Positions 46,100 to 57,206 of a DNA stretch of 64,000 nt are shown piece after piece (position 1 is the first letter of the stretch; the number at the start of each line of letters is the position of its first letter). Source of the DNA: Cephalopachus bancanus. Its lineage: Eukaryota; Chordata; Mammalia; Primates; Tarsiidae. Under the pieces are notes generated by a model that was not told the origin of the DNA, ran no database searches, and saw nothing but the letters and a program-made list of their open reading frames with translations. Where the stretch lies: positions 16,852,501 to 16,916,500 of the forward strand of contig JAPVLO010000019.1 in NCBI GenBank assembly GCA_027257055.1, read 5' to 3'. The position numbers were made by a program, and so were the translations under genes.

Positions 46100-46491
46100 G
46101 CAAAGGTCAGCAAACTTTTCTAGCGAAAGGCCAGAGAACAAATATTTTAAGCTTTGCAGGTCAGGAGGCAGAATCCAGGATACTATGTAGATACTTACAT
46201 AACAAGAGAGCAAATGACTTGTTATTGATGAAATTTCAAAATTCAGGAGCAACAATTGAGTAGAAAATCTTATAGGTCAACTAATGAGGAAGACTGGAAT
46301 TATTTTGAAAGAGAATACATTTCATTTTATTGGGGTTCAAAGCTAGTGTTCCCTATCATCAGATTGATTGCAAGTGTTCACACATAAAAACCACCCACTG
46401 TACAAAAACCACGAGCCGTACAAAAACCATGAGCCATACACAAACAAGCAGCAGGCCAGATTTGCTGCCTGTGGTTTGCTGACTCTTACAG
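46100..46491 (-). mobile_element. hAT-Charlie-type short DNA transposon
   Basis: Ends GGTCAGCAAACTTTTC and GGTTTGCTGACTC are terminal inverted repeats. Interior has AAAGGCCAGAGAACAAATAT, TTTAAGCTTTGCAGGTCAGG and AGCAGGCCAGATTTGCTGCC. The middle (46210-46390) is longer than the usual ~210-bp element, with a short repeated phrase CGTACAAAAACCATGAGCC. So there may be an insertion or local duplication inside. Confidence 0.75.
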
Positions 46492-46504
46492 AATTATCTT
46501 GCTA

Positions 46505-46812
46505 ATCATTCATTCAACTGATAGCTATCCTATTCCTTCAAATTATTTCAAAAACATTTGATAAGTACGTGCTGTGTGCCAGGTACACTGAACCATGGGA
46601 ACACAGAAAGGGGCAAGTTGGGGACCCTACACCAGAGATAAAAGCATGATTTAAAGGCAGGCCTGACTTCAAGGGGCTCGCTGTTTAGCAGAAGAGAACT
46701 AATACATAATTGGAACAGAGTATATGAAACGCCATGGTAAAGATGTATATCAAGTCATGTGGGGACGGGACAGCACAAGGAGGAAGTGGTGCCTCTGTCT
46801 GACAAACCACAG
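46505..46812 (-). repeat. L2 LINE 3' end, reverse, left piece
   Basis: TCATTCATTCAACTGATAGC, GTACGTGCTGTGTGCCAGGT and CTTCAAGGGGCTCGCTGTTT match reverse L2. The element continues beyond a MIR at about 47190. Confidence 0.65.
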
Positions 46813-46814
46813 TT

Positions 46815-47070
46815 GCTGCTGTGGTTAAGAGCCCATGTTCTAGAATGAGGCTGTCCTGTTTCACACCCGTTTGTCCCCTGCTACCTGTGTGACTCTGAGC
46901 AAGACATTTAACTTCTCTATGCCTCAGTTTCCCAACTGTAAAGTGAGAGTCATCATAATGATGCTTACCTAGAGAGTTGTGAGGACACAGCACGTTAGTT
47001 CATGGGAACATCTACAATAGTGGCCAGCACGCAGGAAGCGCACACAAGCATTGGCTGCTCTCATTATTAC
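46815..47070 (+). repeat. MIR SINE, nearly full length
   Basis: tRNA-like head GTTAAGAGCCCATGTTCTAG, then CTACCTGTGTGACTCTGAGC, CTATGCCTCAGTTTCCCAAC, GTAAAGTGAGAGTCATCATA, AGAGTTGTGAGGACACAG, and GGCCAGCACGCAGGAAGCGC at the end. All parts are in order, making this the most complete MIR in the window. It splits an L2 copy. Confidence 0.9.
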
Positions 47071-47189
47071 AGAAAAGCCTCTGATGGAGCTGAATCTTAC
47101 ACGATGTGTGGGCATTTCCCAGGAAATCAAGTTGCAGACAGAGCCTTCCAAGACGAAAACAGTGCATGCCAATGAACATCAGCATGAAA

Positions 47190-48310
47190 AGCAACCCGAG
47201 TGGTCTGGTGTAACTCAAAAGCGAAGAGTGAGAGCTTGTGAGGCAGTAAGTGAGGATGGTACGGAGAGATGGCAGATGTGTGCACCACCCATAGGAATTC
47301 CTCCTCTATTCCCATAAGCAAGGAGAAGTGTGAGTTTCCAGTAGGTGACAGCATTGTTGGATCTAGCCACAGGATAGAGGACAGCCAGGAAGAGACAAGA
47401 ATAGGGACAGAGGGACCAGACAAGGGGCTAAGGCAATAGCAATTTGGAGACATGACCATGGCCTGAAAAAGAAAAATGCTGGTGAAAATGAGGAAAAGGG
47501 ACTTGGGAGACATGGAGAAACAGTTTCAGTCTCTGTTTGTGACCTTTAGCTGCAGGACACAGGGAGAAAGACTAGGAGGAGTCCAGAATGACACCTAGGT
47601 CTATGGCCTTGGCAAAAGATGAATGTTAGGATTGTCACCATGACAGAATTCAGGCAGAAGAACAGCATAGGGTAGGAAGAAGGTCCATACTGAACAGCCA
47701 ATCACATGAGCACTTGGCAGAGATCAGGCCAGACCCCCTGCAAGATGACTGGGCACCAAATCCCAGGACCAGCAAATCTAGAACATAAGAGCAAGATTAG
47801 TGGCCAGCAAAATCTAGAGACTAGACTGAGAGCTAGTAGAGGAGTGAGAGAGTGAGTGACCCAGAGCTTCCCTGTAAGGGTCACCCATCAGGTGCCATGA
47901 TGTGGGCTCAGCTGCTTCAGGGCCTCTGCTGAGGCTGAGCAAGATGGAAGGTGATGAGCTCACTGCCAGATATGGACGTTAAGAGCCCTCAAGGCAGTGT
48001 TAAGGGGGATTCTGAAGTTCATTTAAAAAGTTCTAGAAATACAGATGAGAAGGCCATCAGAAAAGATGTGGTGGGGGGATATCCCATCCAGAGAGAGTGA
48101 GGAAAATTAGAAGAGGATGAGAAATAGGATAGAGAGGGAGAGCTAGCTCAAGGAGAAGGAAACTCAAAAGGAAATGGTGTCCAAGGAAGCAAGGAGGAAG
48201 ATCAAGAATAGAGAAATAAACTCTGAAATGCTGCCCAAAAGTCCAGGAAGTTGGAGGCCCAGCATGTCCCCAGATGTGACAACTAGAAAGTCATGGGGAA
48301 AGGGTCAGAG
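47190..48310 (-). repeat. L2 LINE, reverse, right piece
   Basis: Purine-rich L2-like phrases in order: GAGAGCTTGTGAGGCAGTAA, GGCTAAGGCAATAGCAATTT, AGTCCAGAATGACACCTAGG, TCTATGGCCTTGGCAAAAGA and GAGAGTGAGTGACCCAGAGC. The reverse-strand frames of up to 128 codons have no clear domain order. Together with 46505-46812 it is one of the longer L2 remnants here. Confidence 0.55.
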
Positions 48311-48429
48311 TCATATTCAGGGAAGCTCCAAACTGCAGTGGGCTGAAGAATGAATGGAAAGTTCCCACAAGGTGCCCGTCCATATGCCCTTTACATAGAT
48401 TAAAAATAATAATAATAAGACCCAAAAAT

Positions 48430-48525
48430 TTGACCAAGGTCTGTCAACTAGAAAGTCAGAAAGCTGGATTTCAGTTCCATGCTTTCTGGCTCCAAACCCA
48501 ATGCTTCTACCACCGCAACGCTTTG
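48430..48525 (-). repeat. MIR fragment
   Basis: GTCAGAAAGCTGGATTTCAG, TTCTGGCTCCAAACCCAATG and CTTCTACCACCGCAACGC match the tRNA-proximal end of reverse MIR. Confidence 0.55.
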
Positions 48526-48644
48526 CAAACATTGTGTCTGGGGTTAGGACGTGGAAGGAAATCAACAGCTAGAAACACTGAGAATATTCACAAGAATGTA
48601 CACTTGTCCATGTTTTAACTTTTCCAGAGCAATAAAATCAATAC

Positions 48645-48790
48645 TTGAATGAGCACAGAGCATAGAGCACGATCTCATCAATATCCATAACAATCCTTCC
48701 ATACGGACATTTACATTGTACAAAAGAGGACACTGAGGCTCACAGGCTAAGTAACTTGCCCGAGAAGACACAAGAATTAAGCAGAACAAC
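48645..48790 (-). repeat. MIR SINE, reverse
   Basis: CTCATCAATATCCATAACAA, AGAGGACACTGAGGCTCACA and AAGTAACTTGCCCGAGAAGA in reverse-MIR order. Confidence 0.75.
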
Positions 48791-49072
48791 AGTGATCCTC
48801 AAAGAAGTTCATCTGGAGGCACTGTTGATACTGGTTTAATACTTATGTATCTCACACTTATTAGAATGGTTAAAATAGATGAATAAACAGATGATAGATA
48901 GATAACAAGTAAATAGATCGAGAGATAAAATAACAAATGTGGGCAAGAATGTAAAGAAATCAGAACTCTTGTGAATTGCTGGTAGGAATGTAAAATGCCA
49001 CAGCTGCTGGCTATTCCTCAAAGAATTAAACATTGGCTGACCATATGATCCAGAATTCCACTTCTGGGTATA

Positions 49073-49688
49073 TGGTTGTCCCTTGTTATCCATGGAGGAT
49101 TGGTTTTAGGAACCCCCTCTCCCTCACCACATTGGACACCAAAATCCCAAAATGGTCAAGTCTCATAAAATAGTGTAGCATCACAGAAACAAAGAACAAA
49201 GTACCACATGTTCTTACGCATAAGCGGACCCTGAACATTTACCATAATACTATAAAAAAAGGGATGGGCAGTAGCTGGAAACTGTCAGGGAAGGAGGAAG
49301 GGCACATAACATTAATAAGAGTACCTGATCTCAAACGAGGCAAAGTGGGGACCAAAAGAAAGTCCAAACATTATTTATACGCTGACCACTTGTATACCTA
49401 ATCCTGAATTGTACCCTACATCTTTAAAATAAAATACATTAAACAAAACAAAGCATTTGTATATGATCTACACACATCTTTCATATACTTTAAATTATCT
49501 CTAGATTATATACTACCTAATATAATATAAATGTTCTGTAAATATTAACAGTTATAATACTGGGTTATTCTTATTTGTATTATTCTTATTTTTGTATTTT
49601 TTATTTTTATTGGTTTTTTCCCAAATATTTTTGATGTGAGGTTGGTTGAATCTGCAGATTGGAACCTGCAGATACAGAAGGCCAACTG
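49073..49688 (-). mobile_element. MER2/Tigger-like DNA transposon nested in L1
   Basis: Left end GGTTGTCCCTTGTTATCCAT and right end GATACAGAAGGCCAACTG are imperfect terminal inverted repeats flanked by TA. Interior reads ATCTACACACATCTTTCATA and GAGGTTGGTTGAATCTGCAG, the reverse of the copy at 27726. It is itself interrupted by an L1 3' end at 49176-49446. Confidence 0.82.
49176..49446 (+). mobile_element. short LINE-1 3' end nested in the MER2-like element
   Basis: About 270 bp, from CACAGAAACAAAGAACAAAG through a single GGGCAGTAGCTGGAAACTGT unit to GTATACCTAATCCTGAATTG and AAAATAAAATACATTAAAC. AGCAT flanks both sides (49174 and 49454), a possible short target-site duplication. Same lineage-specific L1 3' end as at 12412 and 36842. 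Confidence 0.87.
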
Positions 49689-50216
49689 TACACCAAAAAG
49701 AATTGCAAACAGGGTCTTAAAGAGGTATTTGTACACTCATAACAGCACTACTCACGATAGCTAAAAGGTAGAAACAACCCAAGTGTCCATGAATGAATGG
49801 ATGGATAAACAAAATATGGTAGATAACTACAATGAAATATTATCCAGTCTTAAAAATGAAGAAAATTCTGATATATGAATGAACCGTGAGGATATTGTCC
49901 TAAGTGAAATAAGTCAGTCACAACAGGGAAAATATTGTATGATTCCACCTATATGAGAGACCTAGAGCAGTCAAATTCTTAGAGACAGAAAGTAGAATGA
50001 TGGTTGCCAGGGGCGGAGGGAAGAGAAAAAGGGAATTATTGTTTAATGAGTCCAGAATTTCATGTTTCACATTTTTTATGTTACAAGATAAAGAGTTCTG
50101 GAAATGGATGGCAGTGATGGTTGCACAACAGTGTGAATGTACTTACTGTTCCTGAACTGTACACTTAAAAATTGTTAACATGGTAAAATTTACATTAAGT
50201 ATATTTCGCCATAATT

Positions 50217-50785
50217 TTTTAAAACTTAGATAGGTATTATTTCCCACTTTAAGATAAGATATAAAGCACAAAGATGTTATCCTTTGTTTTTTAGTTATAG
50301 CAATCATTTACTACAGATTTGGACCTAGAATTTAACATCCTACTTCCAGGTGTGTGATATTATTAACCAGCACTCACGAGTTTGCTTTCAACTTGACTCT
50401 GACTTGAGGTTAGCAAGGCAATATAATGTGTTGCCATGGCGTCCTTCCTTATGTAAAAACCTGGCCTGATGATCTTGCATATCTACAGAATCAGGTCAAT
50501 CATCTTCCTTTTCCGCATCTCATGATGGCATGTATAATACAGTGTTTTATATTATTGTCAATTTTTTATAGATGGAAATATGACAGTATATGGACTATAT
50601 AACAAAGACTTCCTCACTATTAATTAGGGAGCACAGACTGTGGGACCCATGGATTGTGTCTGTGGGTATATATTAAGACACCTGCACTATAATCAATTGA
50701 ACTTAAAGCAATCTGTGTTCCCATGTTTCCATCTCTTTCTGTAATTGTCATGTTAGGATGGTTATTATTAAAAATTCAAAAGATA
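50217..50785. other. unassigned sequence
   Basis: AT-rich, no supported feature. Confidence 0.3.
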
Positions 50786-50789
50786 AAAA

Positions 50790-51079
50790 GTTTTGTCGGC
50801 TGGGCGCGGTGGCTTAAGCCTGTAATCCCAGCACTTTGAGAGACTGTGGTGAGGGGACTGCCTGAGCCCACAGGTTCAAGAACAGCCTGGGCAACTTGGC
50901 AAGACCTCATCTCTACAATAAATCAAAAAATTAACCGGGCATGGTAGTGGTTACTTGGAAGGGTGAGGCCAAATGATAGCCTGAGTCCAGCAGGTCGACA
51001 CCGGGGTGGCCACGAGCATGCCACTGCACTCCAGCCTGGGTGATGGAGTGAGACTCCAACTCAAAAAAAAAAAAAATGT
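50790..51079 (+). mobile_element. Alu SINE with TTGTCG flank duplication
   Basis: Body about 50796-51074: GGCTGGGCGCGGTGGCTTAA, CTACAATAAATCAAAAAATT and CTCCAACTC, then an A-tract. A short deletion removes the CGCACGCCTGTAATTC part after GGGCATGGTAG. TTGTCG occurs on both sides. Confidence 0.93.
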
Positions 51080-51819
51080 GTTGTCGAGGACTTGGAGAAA
51101 AGGGAACCCTTATACATTGTTGGTAGGAACGTAGACTGGTATAGCCATTGTGGAAAACAGCATGGAGTTGCCACAAAAATGAAATGAAATGAAATGAAAC
51201 ACTACCATATGGTCCAGCAATTTCACTTCTGAATATATACCTAAAGAAATAAAATCACTTTCTCAAAAAAAATCTGCACATCTATGTTCACTGCAGCATT
51301 ATCCACAATAGCTAAGATATGGAACCAACTTAAATATCCATGGGTAGATAAATGGATAAAGAAAATGTGATACATACATACAATGGAATATTACTCAGCC
51401 TTAAAAAAGAAGGAAATCCTTCTATTTGTGACAACATGGATGAACTTGGAGGACATTTTGCTAAGTGAAACAAGTCAGACACAGAAAGATAAACACTACA
51501 GTCTCACTTTGATGTGGAGTTTCAAAAAATTGAACTCAAAGAAACAAAGAGTTTAAGGGTGGTTACCAGGTGAAACCAGAGTGTGGAGGAAATGGAGAGG
51601 TTTTGTTCCAAGGGTACACACTTTCCATTATCAGATGAACAAGTTTGAGACCTACAGCATGGTGACTATTGTTAACAAATGTACTGCACACTTGAAATTT
51701 GCTAAGAGAGTGGATCTTAAGTATTCTCACCCCCCAAAAAAGTACAACGTGAGGTGATAGAAGCATTAACTAACTTGAGTGTGGTAATCATTTCACAATG
51801 TATATTAAACATCACCTTT

Positions 51820-51822
<3 letters not shown>

Positions 51823-51863
<41 letters not shown>
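51823..51863 (+). repeat. (TG)n microsatellite
   Basis: About 20 uninterrupted TG units inside the old L1 3' UTR. Confidence 0.97.
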
Positions 51864-51865
<2 letters not shown>

Positions 51866-51890
51866 TACACCTAAAATATATATATAATAG

Positions 51891-51907
51891 TTAGGGTTAG
51901 GGTTAGG
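51891..51907 (+). repeat. short interstitial telomere-like repeat
   Basis: TTAGGGTTAGGGTTAGG, nearly three vertebrate telomere units, lies 28 bp after the TG repeat and is embedded in TATATA sequence on both sides. Confidence 0.9.
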
Positions 51908-51955
51908 ATATATATATCTGTCAATTATACCTCAATAAAATTGGGGGACAAATAA

Positions 51956-53570
51956 AAAGAAAGGTAAATCAGCAATTCTACCTCTTAAAATCTAACAAGG
52001 ACAACTTAACTACTTATGCAAAGGCATATACAATAATTCTATTGAGTCAGGGAAAATTGAATATAATTTAAAAGTTCAAAATTACTCTCCAATGCATTTG
52101 TTATGAATCCATTCACTCCAAATTTTTTTGAGGAATTATTAAAAAGAAAAAGCTCATACGCTAAATTTAAAAATCCAGGGGAAAAATTTGATGTCAATTT
52201 TTCAAAAATTTTATATTATGTGTGATTATTACATATTTACTATATAAATATAAATATAAAAGTTTTTTAAAATTACAAAATGTTGACAGTAATGAATACT
52301 GAATAACTGAATGACAGGACACAACTGATTTTTTTCCCAGTCTTTCATTTTCTTGATTGTTTTCAATTACCTTGTACTACTTGAATATCTGGATCCCATA
52401 ACCTCACCTCCCACATGAGGATAAAAGCAAGAAAATCTAGTGGTGCAGTAGTTGCAAATAAACACAGAAAACTAATAATGTAAAATAAAAATAGATTTCT
52501 CCATCTCCCAATCATACAGGGCCCTTACAAAGTTAACAGCATGCAGGAATTACAACTGGGGGGCTGTTATTTATGACCTTCTTCCTTTGTCGATGAACCC
52601 AACAAGCCTTCCCCAAGGTAATATCTAATTCTTTTAGGTTAGGGAGCATTCTGTTTCATGCTCTAAAGGAATTTTACAAAAGGGCAGAGTCATTGTCCTT
52701 ATGGTGTGTGAACTGAAGCCAGACCCAATCTGTATTTGTGTTGTCACAAGCAGAATTTCCTCCACATCCTCAAAGGAAACATTACTTCCTAAAAGGAAAA
52801 CTGCGGTCAAGGCTGGGACAACCTAAGGAAGCAGTGGGGCCACAGCAGCCCAGGCCATCAAGGAGCTGAAAAACGCAGGTGCTAGAATCAGACACTGGAA
52901 GGCACTGAATCATGAATGCCTCTTCCTAGTCCGAAGTCCACAAAACATCACAAAGAACCTCTCTAATCATTTCCTTAAGGAAAGAGTAAACAGTAATAAT
53001 AAATGTGGGCACTAGGGCAGCAGGGGTGTCTGGGGTCAAGAACCTCCCAAAGGGTATGAAAGCCCCAGACATTGTGGGGGTCCTCACTTCCTTCCCTAGC
53101 ATCTTATCTTTGAGACAGGGGAGGGAAGGAGGCCAGGGTAAACTCTTATCAGCACCCAGGGGTCCATCTAGTAGGAAGCTACTGCCTTTCTGATTTAGTC
53201 TCCAAGATCATCCACATCAGGTAAATCCAGAAGGCAGTGCAAGACAAAAATAACATGAGGTTAAACAGGATTTGAAAACACCAACAGTGTCCATGGAAAT
53301 ACTGGTGCTAAAGCCAGGACATTCTTGGTTAATTGGCAGATCAAGTGGTTCTATGTCCAAAAGTACTGTATAATTAAGCATAACAAATTACAACCTTTAA
53401 ATCCCAATTAATAGCTCCCTGAACTAAGGGTTCCAATAAAACCAGTACCCAACCGCTTTACCAATTATTTTCGATATCGCTATGCAGTCTATGCAGCGTT
53501 GCATGTGAGTAACACAGGATCAGAAATGCAGCCATTTTTACTTAAAGAGTCATTGATCAAAAGTGAGGAG
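51956..53570. other. unassigned sequence
   Basis: No supported gene or repeat. 52000-52500 is AT-rich. 52780-53200 is slightly richer in G and C. Confidence 0.3.
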
Positions 53571-53571
53571 T

Positions 53572-53866
53572 GGCCAGGCATGGTGGCTCAGTCTGTAATC
53601 CCAGCACTTTGGGAAGCCGAGATGAGAGGATTGCCTGAGTCCAAGGGGTTCAAGATCAATCTGGGCAACTTGGTGAGACCTTGTCTCTACAATAAATCAC
53701 AAAAACTAGCCGGGCATGGTGGCATGCATCTGTAGCTCCAGCTGCTTAGAAAGCTGAGGCAGAAGGATTGCCTGAGCCTTGAGGTTGCGGTGGCCTTGAG
53801 AGCACCACTGCAATCCAGCCTGGGTGATGGGGTGAGACTCCAACTCAAAAAAAAAAAAAAAAAACA
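53572..53866 (+). mobile_element. Alu SINE, lineage-type
   Basis: GGCCAGGCATGGTGGCTCAG head (short form, GGCTCAGTCTGTAATCC), CTACAATAAATCACAAAAAC middle and CTCCAACTC tail with a long A-tract. TGAGGAGT flanks both sides. Confidence 0.94.
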
Positions 53867-55020
53867 ATGAGGAGTTGGGGAGAAATTCTTGCTGGAGTAG
53901 GGTGCCCTACAATTTACCATACAAACCAGTACATGACTAAGAGTAAAAGAAGTCATATTAATAATTATCCTGAGGCCACTGACACAAACAGACCACCCCA
54001 GGCAAATCAAGGTGTAATCATTTCCTCGAGAGCCACATACAAAATCAATAGTGGTGAACTAGACAAATATAATGTGTTGATATGCTTTTTTAAATTCAAA
54101 AATCTTAAAATATTAGATACAGACAGCAAAAATACTCCATCATTCCATAATAAGAAAGGGTAAGCTGAACAGAGAAAGGAACAAAGACAGGTATAAGGAG
54201 GGGGAAATGAGCTAGAACCAGAGGAAAGAGGTTTAATTTGGTCCTTAGGTCAAGGTAACCAGTCACATCACCCTATTTTATTTTGGCTTTAATGGTCAAA
54301 TTATGCAAATGGGTCCTAATTCAAAGGAATGTGCTTAGCACATATATCCGAGTGATAGAGCATTCTAGTAAATTCAGCGTCCAGTAGCCTTCCTTCCCTC
54401 TTAGAACCAGAGCATAACCCCTCCCCTCCCTAACCACCACTCCCCTGTATAAGGTGGGAACCCGTCAAGGTGAGGCATTTTAATCTCTATCAGTCAAACA
54501 CTTTGAAACTGATCCACTGAAGAACAGCTACTCCAAATTTTAGGATCTTTTTCTGAAACTCACGTGGGGTCTACCATGATGAGGGAATTCACCGCAGTAC
54601 ACTCAGGAAGGGAGGCTGCCCTCGGCAAGCCAACTGAGTGAAATAAAGCCACACCGCTCCAACCTTCAGCTACAAAACCCACTGCCCACCCATCGACAGT
54701 GAGTTAGGAAGGTCTCAGTGGCAAGGTGTGAGTGATGTGTTACGTTCAAGGGACTCCTCTATGTATGACCGAGCTGAAAACTCTCAGCACTGAATCCCAA
54801 AAGAGAGGGGGAAATAGGCAAGGCAGGTCAGGAAGACTTCCTGCTCATTACTTCTCCTTTCTCTCTCCATTCCACTCACTGTTCTATCTCCATGTTTAAA
54901 CCAAGGAGAGTATGGAGGTTCGGGAGGAAAAAGTACAGTCGTCAGCACTGAGTGGAGGGGCAGGCAAGTGTTCCCTAATCCTGGAAGACGTGATATCCTC
55001 TTTCATCTCTCTCATGTTTC
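53867..55020. other. unassigned sequence, LTR-like hints
   Basis: 54430-54680 contains CCTGTATAAGGTGGGAACCC (TATA-like) and, about 190 bp further, GTGAAATAAAGCCACACC (poly(A)-signal-like). That spacing recalls an LTR, but I do not recognise the family. The rest is featureless. Confidence 0.25.
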
Positions 55021-55021
55021 T

Positions 55022-55160
55022 GTAGCCCCAGCTACTCAGGAGGCTGAAGAAGAAGGATCACTTAAGTCCATGAGTTCAAGGCTGCAATGAGCTATGATCG
55101 CGCTGCTGTGTACTCCAGAACTCCAGCCTGGGCAATAGAGTGAGACTCTTCCTCAAAAAA
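55022..55160 (+). mobile_element. Alu right-arm fragment
   Basis: TGTAGCCCCAGCTACTCAGG, AGGATCACTTAAGTCCATGA, GCAATGAGCTATGATCGCGC and CCAGCCTGGGCAATAGAGTG. The left arm is absent. Old sequence form. Confidence 0.85.
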
Positions 55161-55440
55161 CAGAACAAAGAAAACAAAACCCTGAGGAACCTGAAGAACT
55201 CCTCATGGTGCAATGACAATTACCTCAGACTCTCTGAGGGGCTGACTCAAGCATCAGGGGTTCCTTAGGCTCTCCTGGTGCTACCTTGAGAAGCACGGAT
55301 TGAAAGCATTCAGCTTCCTGGATTTCCTCTAGGCTTTTGAGTTTGCCAAATGCTTCTGAAGCTCAAGAGCACTTGCTGTTCCCTCTGTAGGAAACACTTT
55401 AATCTCTTAGTTCAAGTCATACCTCTTCAGAGAGCACTTT
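55161..55440. other. unassigned sequence
   Basis: 55205-55305 (CTCTCTGAGGGGCTGACTC.., CTTGAGAAGCACGGATTG) may be a decayed MER20-like element, but the call is not firm. Confidence 0.3.
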
Positions 55441-55728
55441 TTTTTTTTTGAGTCAGAGTCTCACTCCATCGCCCAGGATGGAGTGTAATGGCACACACAA
55501 GGCCACCCCAGTGTCGACCTGCTGGGCTCAGGCAATCCTTCCGCCTCAGCCTTCCAAGTAGCCAGAACTATAGGCACGTGCTACCACACCCTGCTAATTT
55601 TTTTATTTATTGTAGAGACAGTCTCACCATGTTTCCCAGGCTGGTTTCGAACCTACAGGCTCAGGCAATCCTCTCGCCTTAGCCTCCCAAAATGTTAGGA
55701 TTACAGGCTTGAGCCACCATGCCCGGCC
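55441..55728 (-). mobile_element. Alu SINE, reverse
   Basis: T-tract, GAGTCAGAGTCTCACTCCAT, GTGTCGACCTGCTGGGCTCA, TTTTTTTATTTATTGTAGAG and ATTACAGGCTTGAGCCACCA to CCCGGC. It directly abuts the next Alu's target-site duplication. Confidence 0.94.
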
Positions 55729-56046
55729 TCCCCAGATATTTTTTTTTTTTTTTTTTTGAGTTGGCATCTCACTCTGTTGCCCAGACTAGAGTGCAGTGGC
55801 CACTCCCGGCCACCGCAGCCTCGACCTGCTGGACTCCGGCGATCCTTCCGCCTCTGCCTTCCAAGTAGCTGGAATTACAGGCGCACGCTATCATGCCCGG
55901 CTAATTTTTTGATTTATTGTAGAGATGAGGTCTTGCCAAGTTACCCAGGCGGGTCTCGAACCCACGGGCTCGGCAATCCACTCACCTCAGCCTCCCAAAG
56001 TGTGGGATTACAGGCTGAGCCATCGAGCCCGGCTCTCCCCAGATAT
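55729..56046 (-). mobile_element. Alu SINE, lineage-type, reverse, 13-bp duplication
   Basis: CTCCCCAGATATT occurs perfectly at 55729 and 56034. The body between has GAGTTGGCATCTCACTCTG, the GGCCACTCCCGGCCACCGC hairpin and GGCGGGTCTCGAACCCACG (B-box region), with the short head at its end (AGGCTGAGCCATCGAGCCC). It inserted beside the previous reverse Alu. Confidence 0.95.
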
Positions 56047-56880
56047 TTCTAATGCACAATCCCAAATTGAGAAGCAGGTCAGATAAGACTGCAAGTGGGC
56101 TCCAGACAGAGCCCTGGGGCACTCTGGGATCAAGATTTTCCATTTTTAAAGGTCACCTCAGAACATTTGCTCTAGGCAGCAGCTATACGAAACCAGGGTC
56201 AAGAATAGGTTAGGTCCACAGTAGACGTGAATGATTAATTACTCATTTTCACTTCACATGTTGGAAGGAGGCAAGACAATGCGTACAAGATATTTACTCC
56301 CCACAGGCTTGATTTTTCCCCCTTAAAGAATACTTCTAGGAAAACATCACAACTAAGCCAGTTTCATCCATAACCCTGGAAATTATCTGTGACTTTTGAT
56401 TTCAAAAGTTAAAGAAAAAAGAAACCAAAAAGTCATAAATTAATTATAATTGTCTCTGTCATTCCATAAAACACATAATTAAAAATTAACACAGCATGAC
56501 TACATATGGGAAGTTCACAGGGTTTCTAATCCATGTGTCAAGAAGTAGTTACCAGCAAGAGAGTCAGTTCAGCAAGGTTGCTGCAGTCAGCTAGTTTGTT
56601 TTATAGCACCTATCATAAAGTCATAAAATCATCTGTAAAAAGGATGGCCCCTGTAAAAGAAGTAGATCACCTTAACGATGATATGCCTGGTGACAGGACA
56701 CCAAATCCAAAGAGTGGCTTCTTCTGAAGAGGGAGGGAGAAGAACAAACAGTGCATTTATCAGAAATACCTTATTTCTTTCATCTAAAAACAAATTGGAG
56801 ACATAATGTTAATATGACATGACATAATGTTAATATTTATTAATCCCAGGGAGTGGTCCGTGAGTGCTCGGTATATAACT
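56047..56880. other. unassigned sequence
   Basis: 56050-56110 may be a short L2 piece (CAGACAGAGCCCTGGGGCAC). The rest has no supported feature. Confidence 0.3.
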
Positions 56881-56883
56881 CTC

Positions 56884-56902
56884 TGCACTTTTCTGTATTA
56901 AA

Positions 56903-56934
<32 letters not shown>

Positions 56935-56940
56935 GGAGGA
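56884..56940 (+). repeat. (AG)n microsatellite
   Basis: GAGAGAGAGACAGAGAGAGA and onward, then GGGAGGA. One AC interruption. Confidence 0.95.
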
Positions 56941-57205
56941 TGTGTTTGAAGGGTACAAATTCTTCATTTAACGCTTCTTGCATAATGTGTTCCATTGGGC
57001 AGAAACCCTATAATTACTTCTTACCGTTATTGTTTGCCACTTTCAGAGGCAATGCTCCTGAATTTATCATTAGCATTTGTGATTCTTATATTTATACATA
57101 AAGGCCAAGGAGGTGCTGTTAAATACTTCCTAAACTGTCTATTTCACATTCTCCTCCTTCAATTGATTGAATCACTACCTTAAGCTCCTCTCAGAATTTT
57201 TTCCT
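56941..57205. other. unassigned sequence
   Basis: No supported feature. Confidence 0.3.
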
Positions 57206-57206
57206 A

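Larger units (their letters stand above)
48840..50216 (+). mobile_element. old LINE-1 3' end, split by a MER2-like element
   Basis: Left piece 48840-49072: CACTTATTAGAATGGTTAAA, GAATTGCTGGTAGGAATGTA and GACCATATGATCCAGAATTC. Right piece 49689-50216: GTACACTCATAACAGCACTA, CAAGTGTCCATGAATGAATG, GGCGGAGGGAAGAGAAAAAG and CCTGAACTGTACACTTAAAA. The pieces join in L1 order. It is an old L1M-type 3' end without an open frame. Confidence 0.85.
51075..51955 (+). mobile_element. old LINE-1 3' end
   Basis: GAGGACTTGGAGAAAAGGGA, GGTATAGCCATTGTGGAAAA, GCTAAGATATGGAACCAACT, CAATGGAATATTACTCAGCC and GGTTACCAGGTGAAACCAGA are in L1 order. A TG repeat, (TA) sequence and short telomere-like motif near 51820-51907 interrupt the 3' UTR, and CTCAATAAAATTGGGGGA ends it. 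Confidence 0.85.

Noticed and set aside
47127..47513. 128-codon minus-strand open frame
   Set aside because: Falls in L2-like sequence and has no recognisable domain or gene context.
51891..51907. Telomere or chromosome end
   Set aside because: Fewer than three units embedded in L1 and simple repeats; an interstitial motif only.
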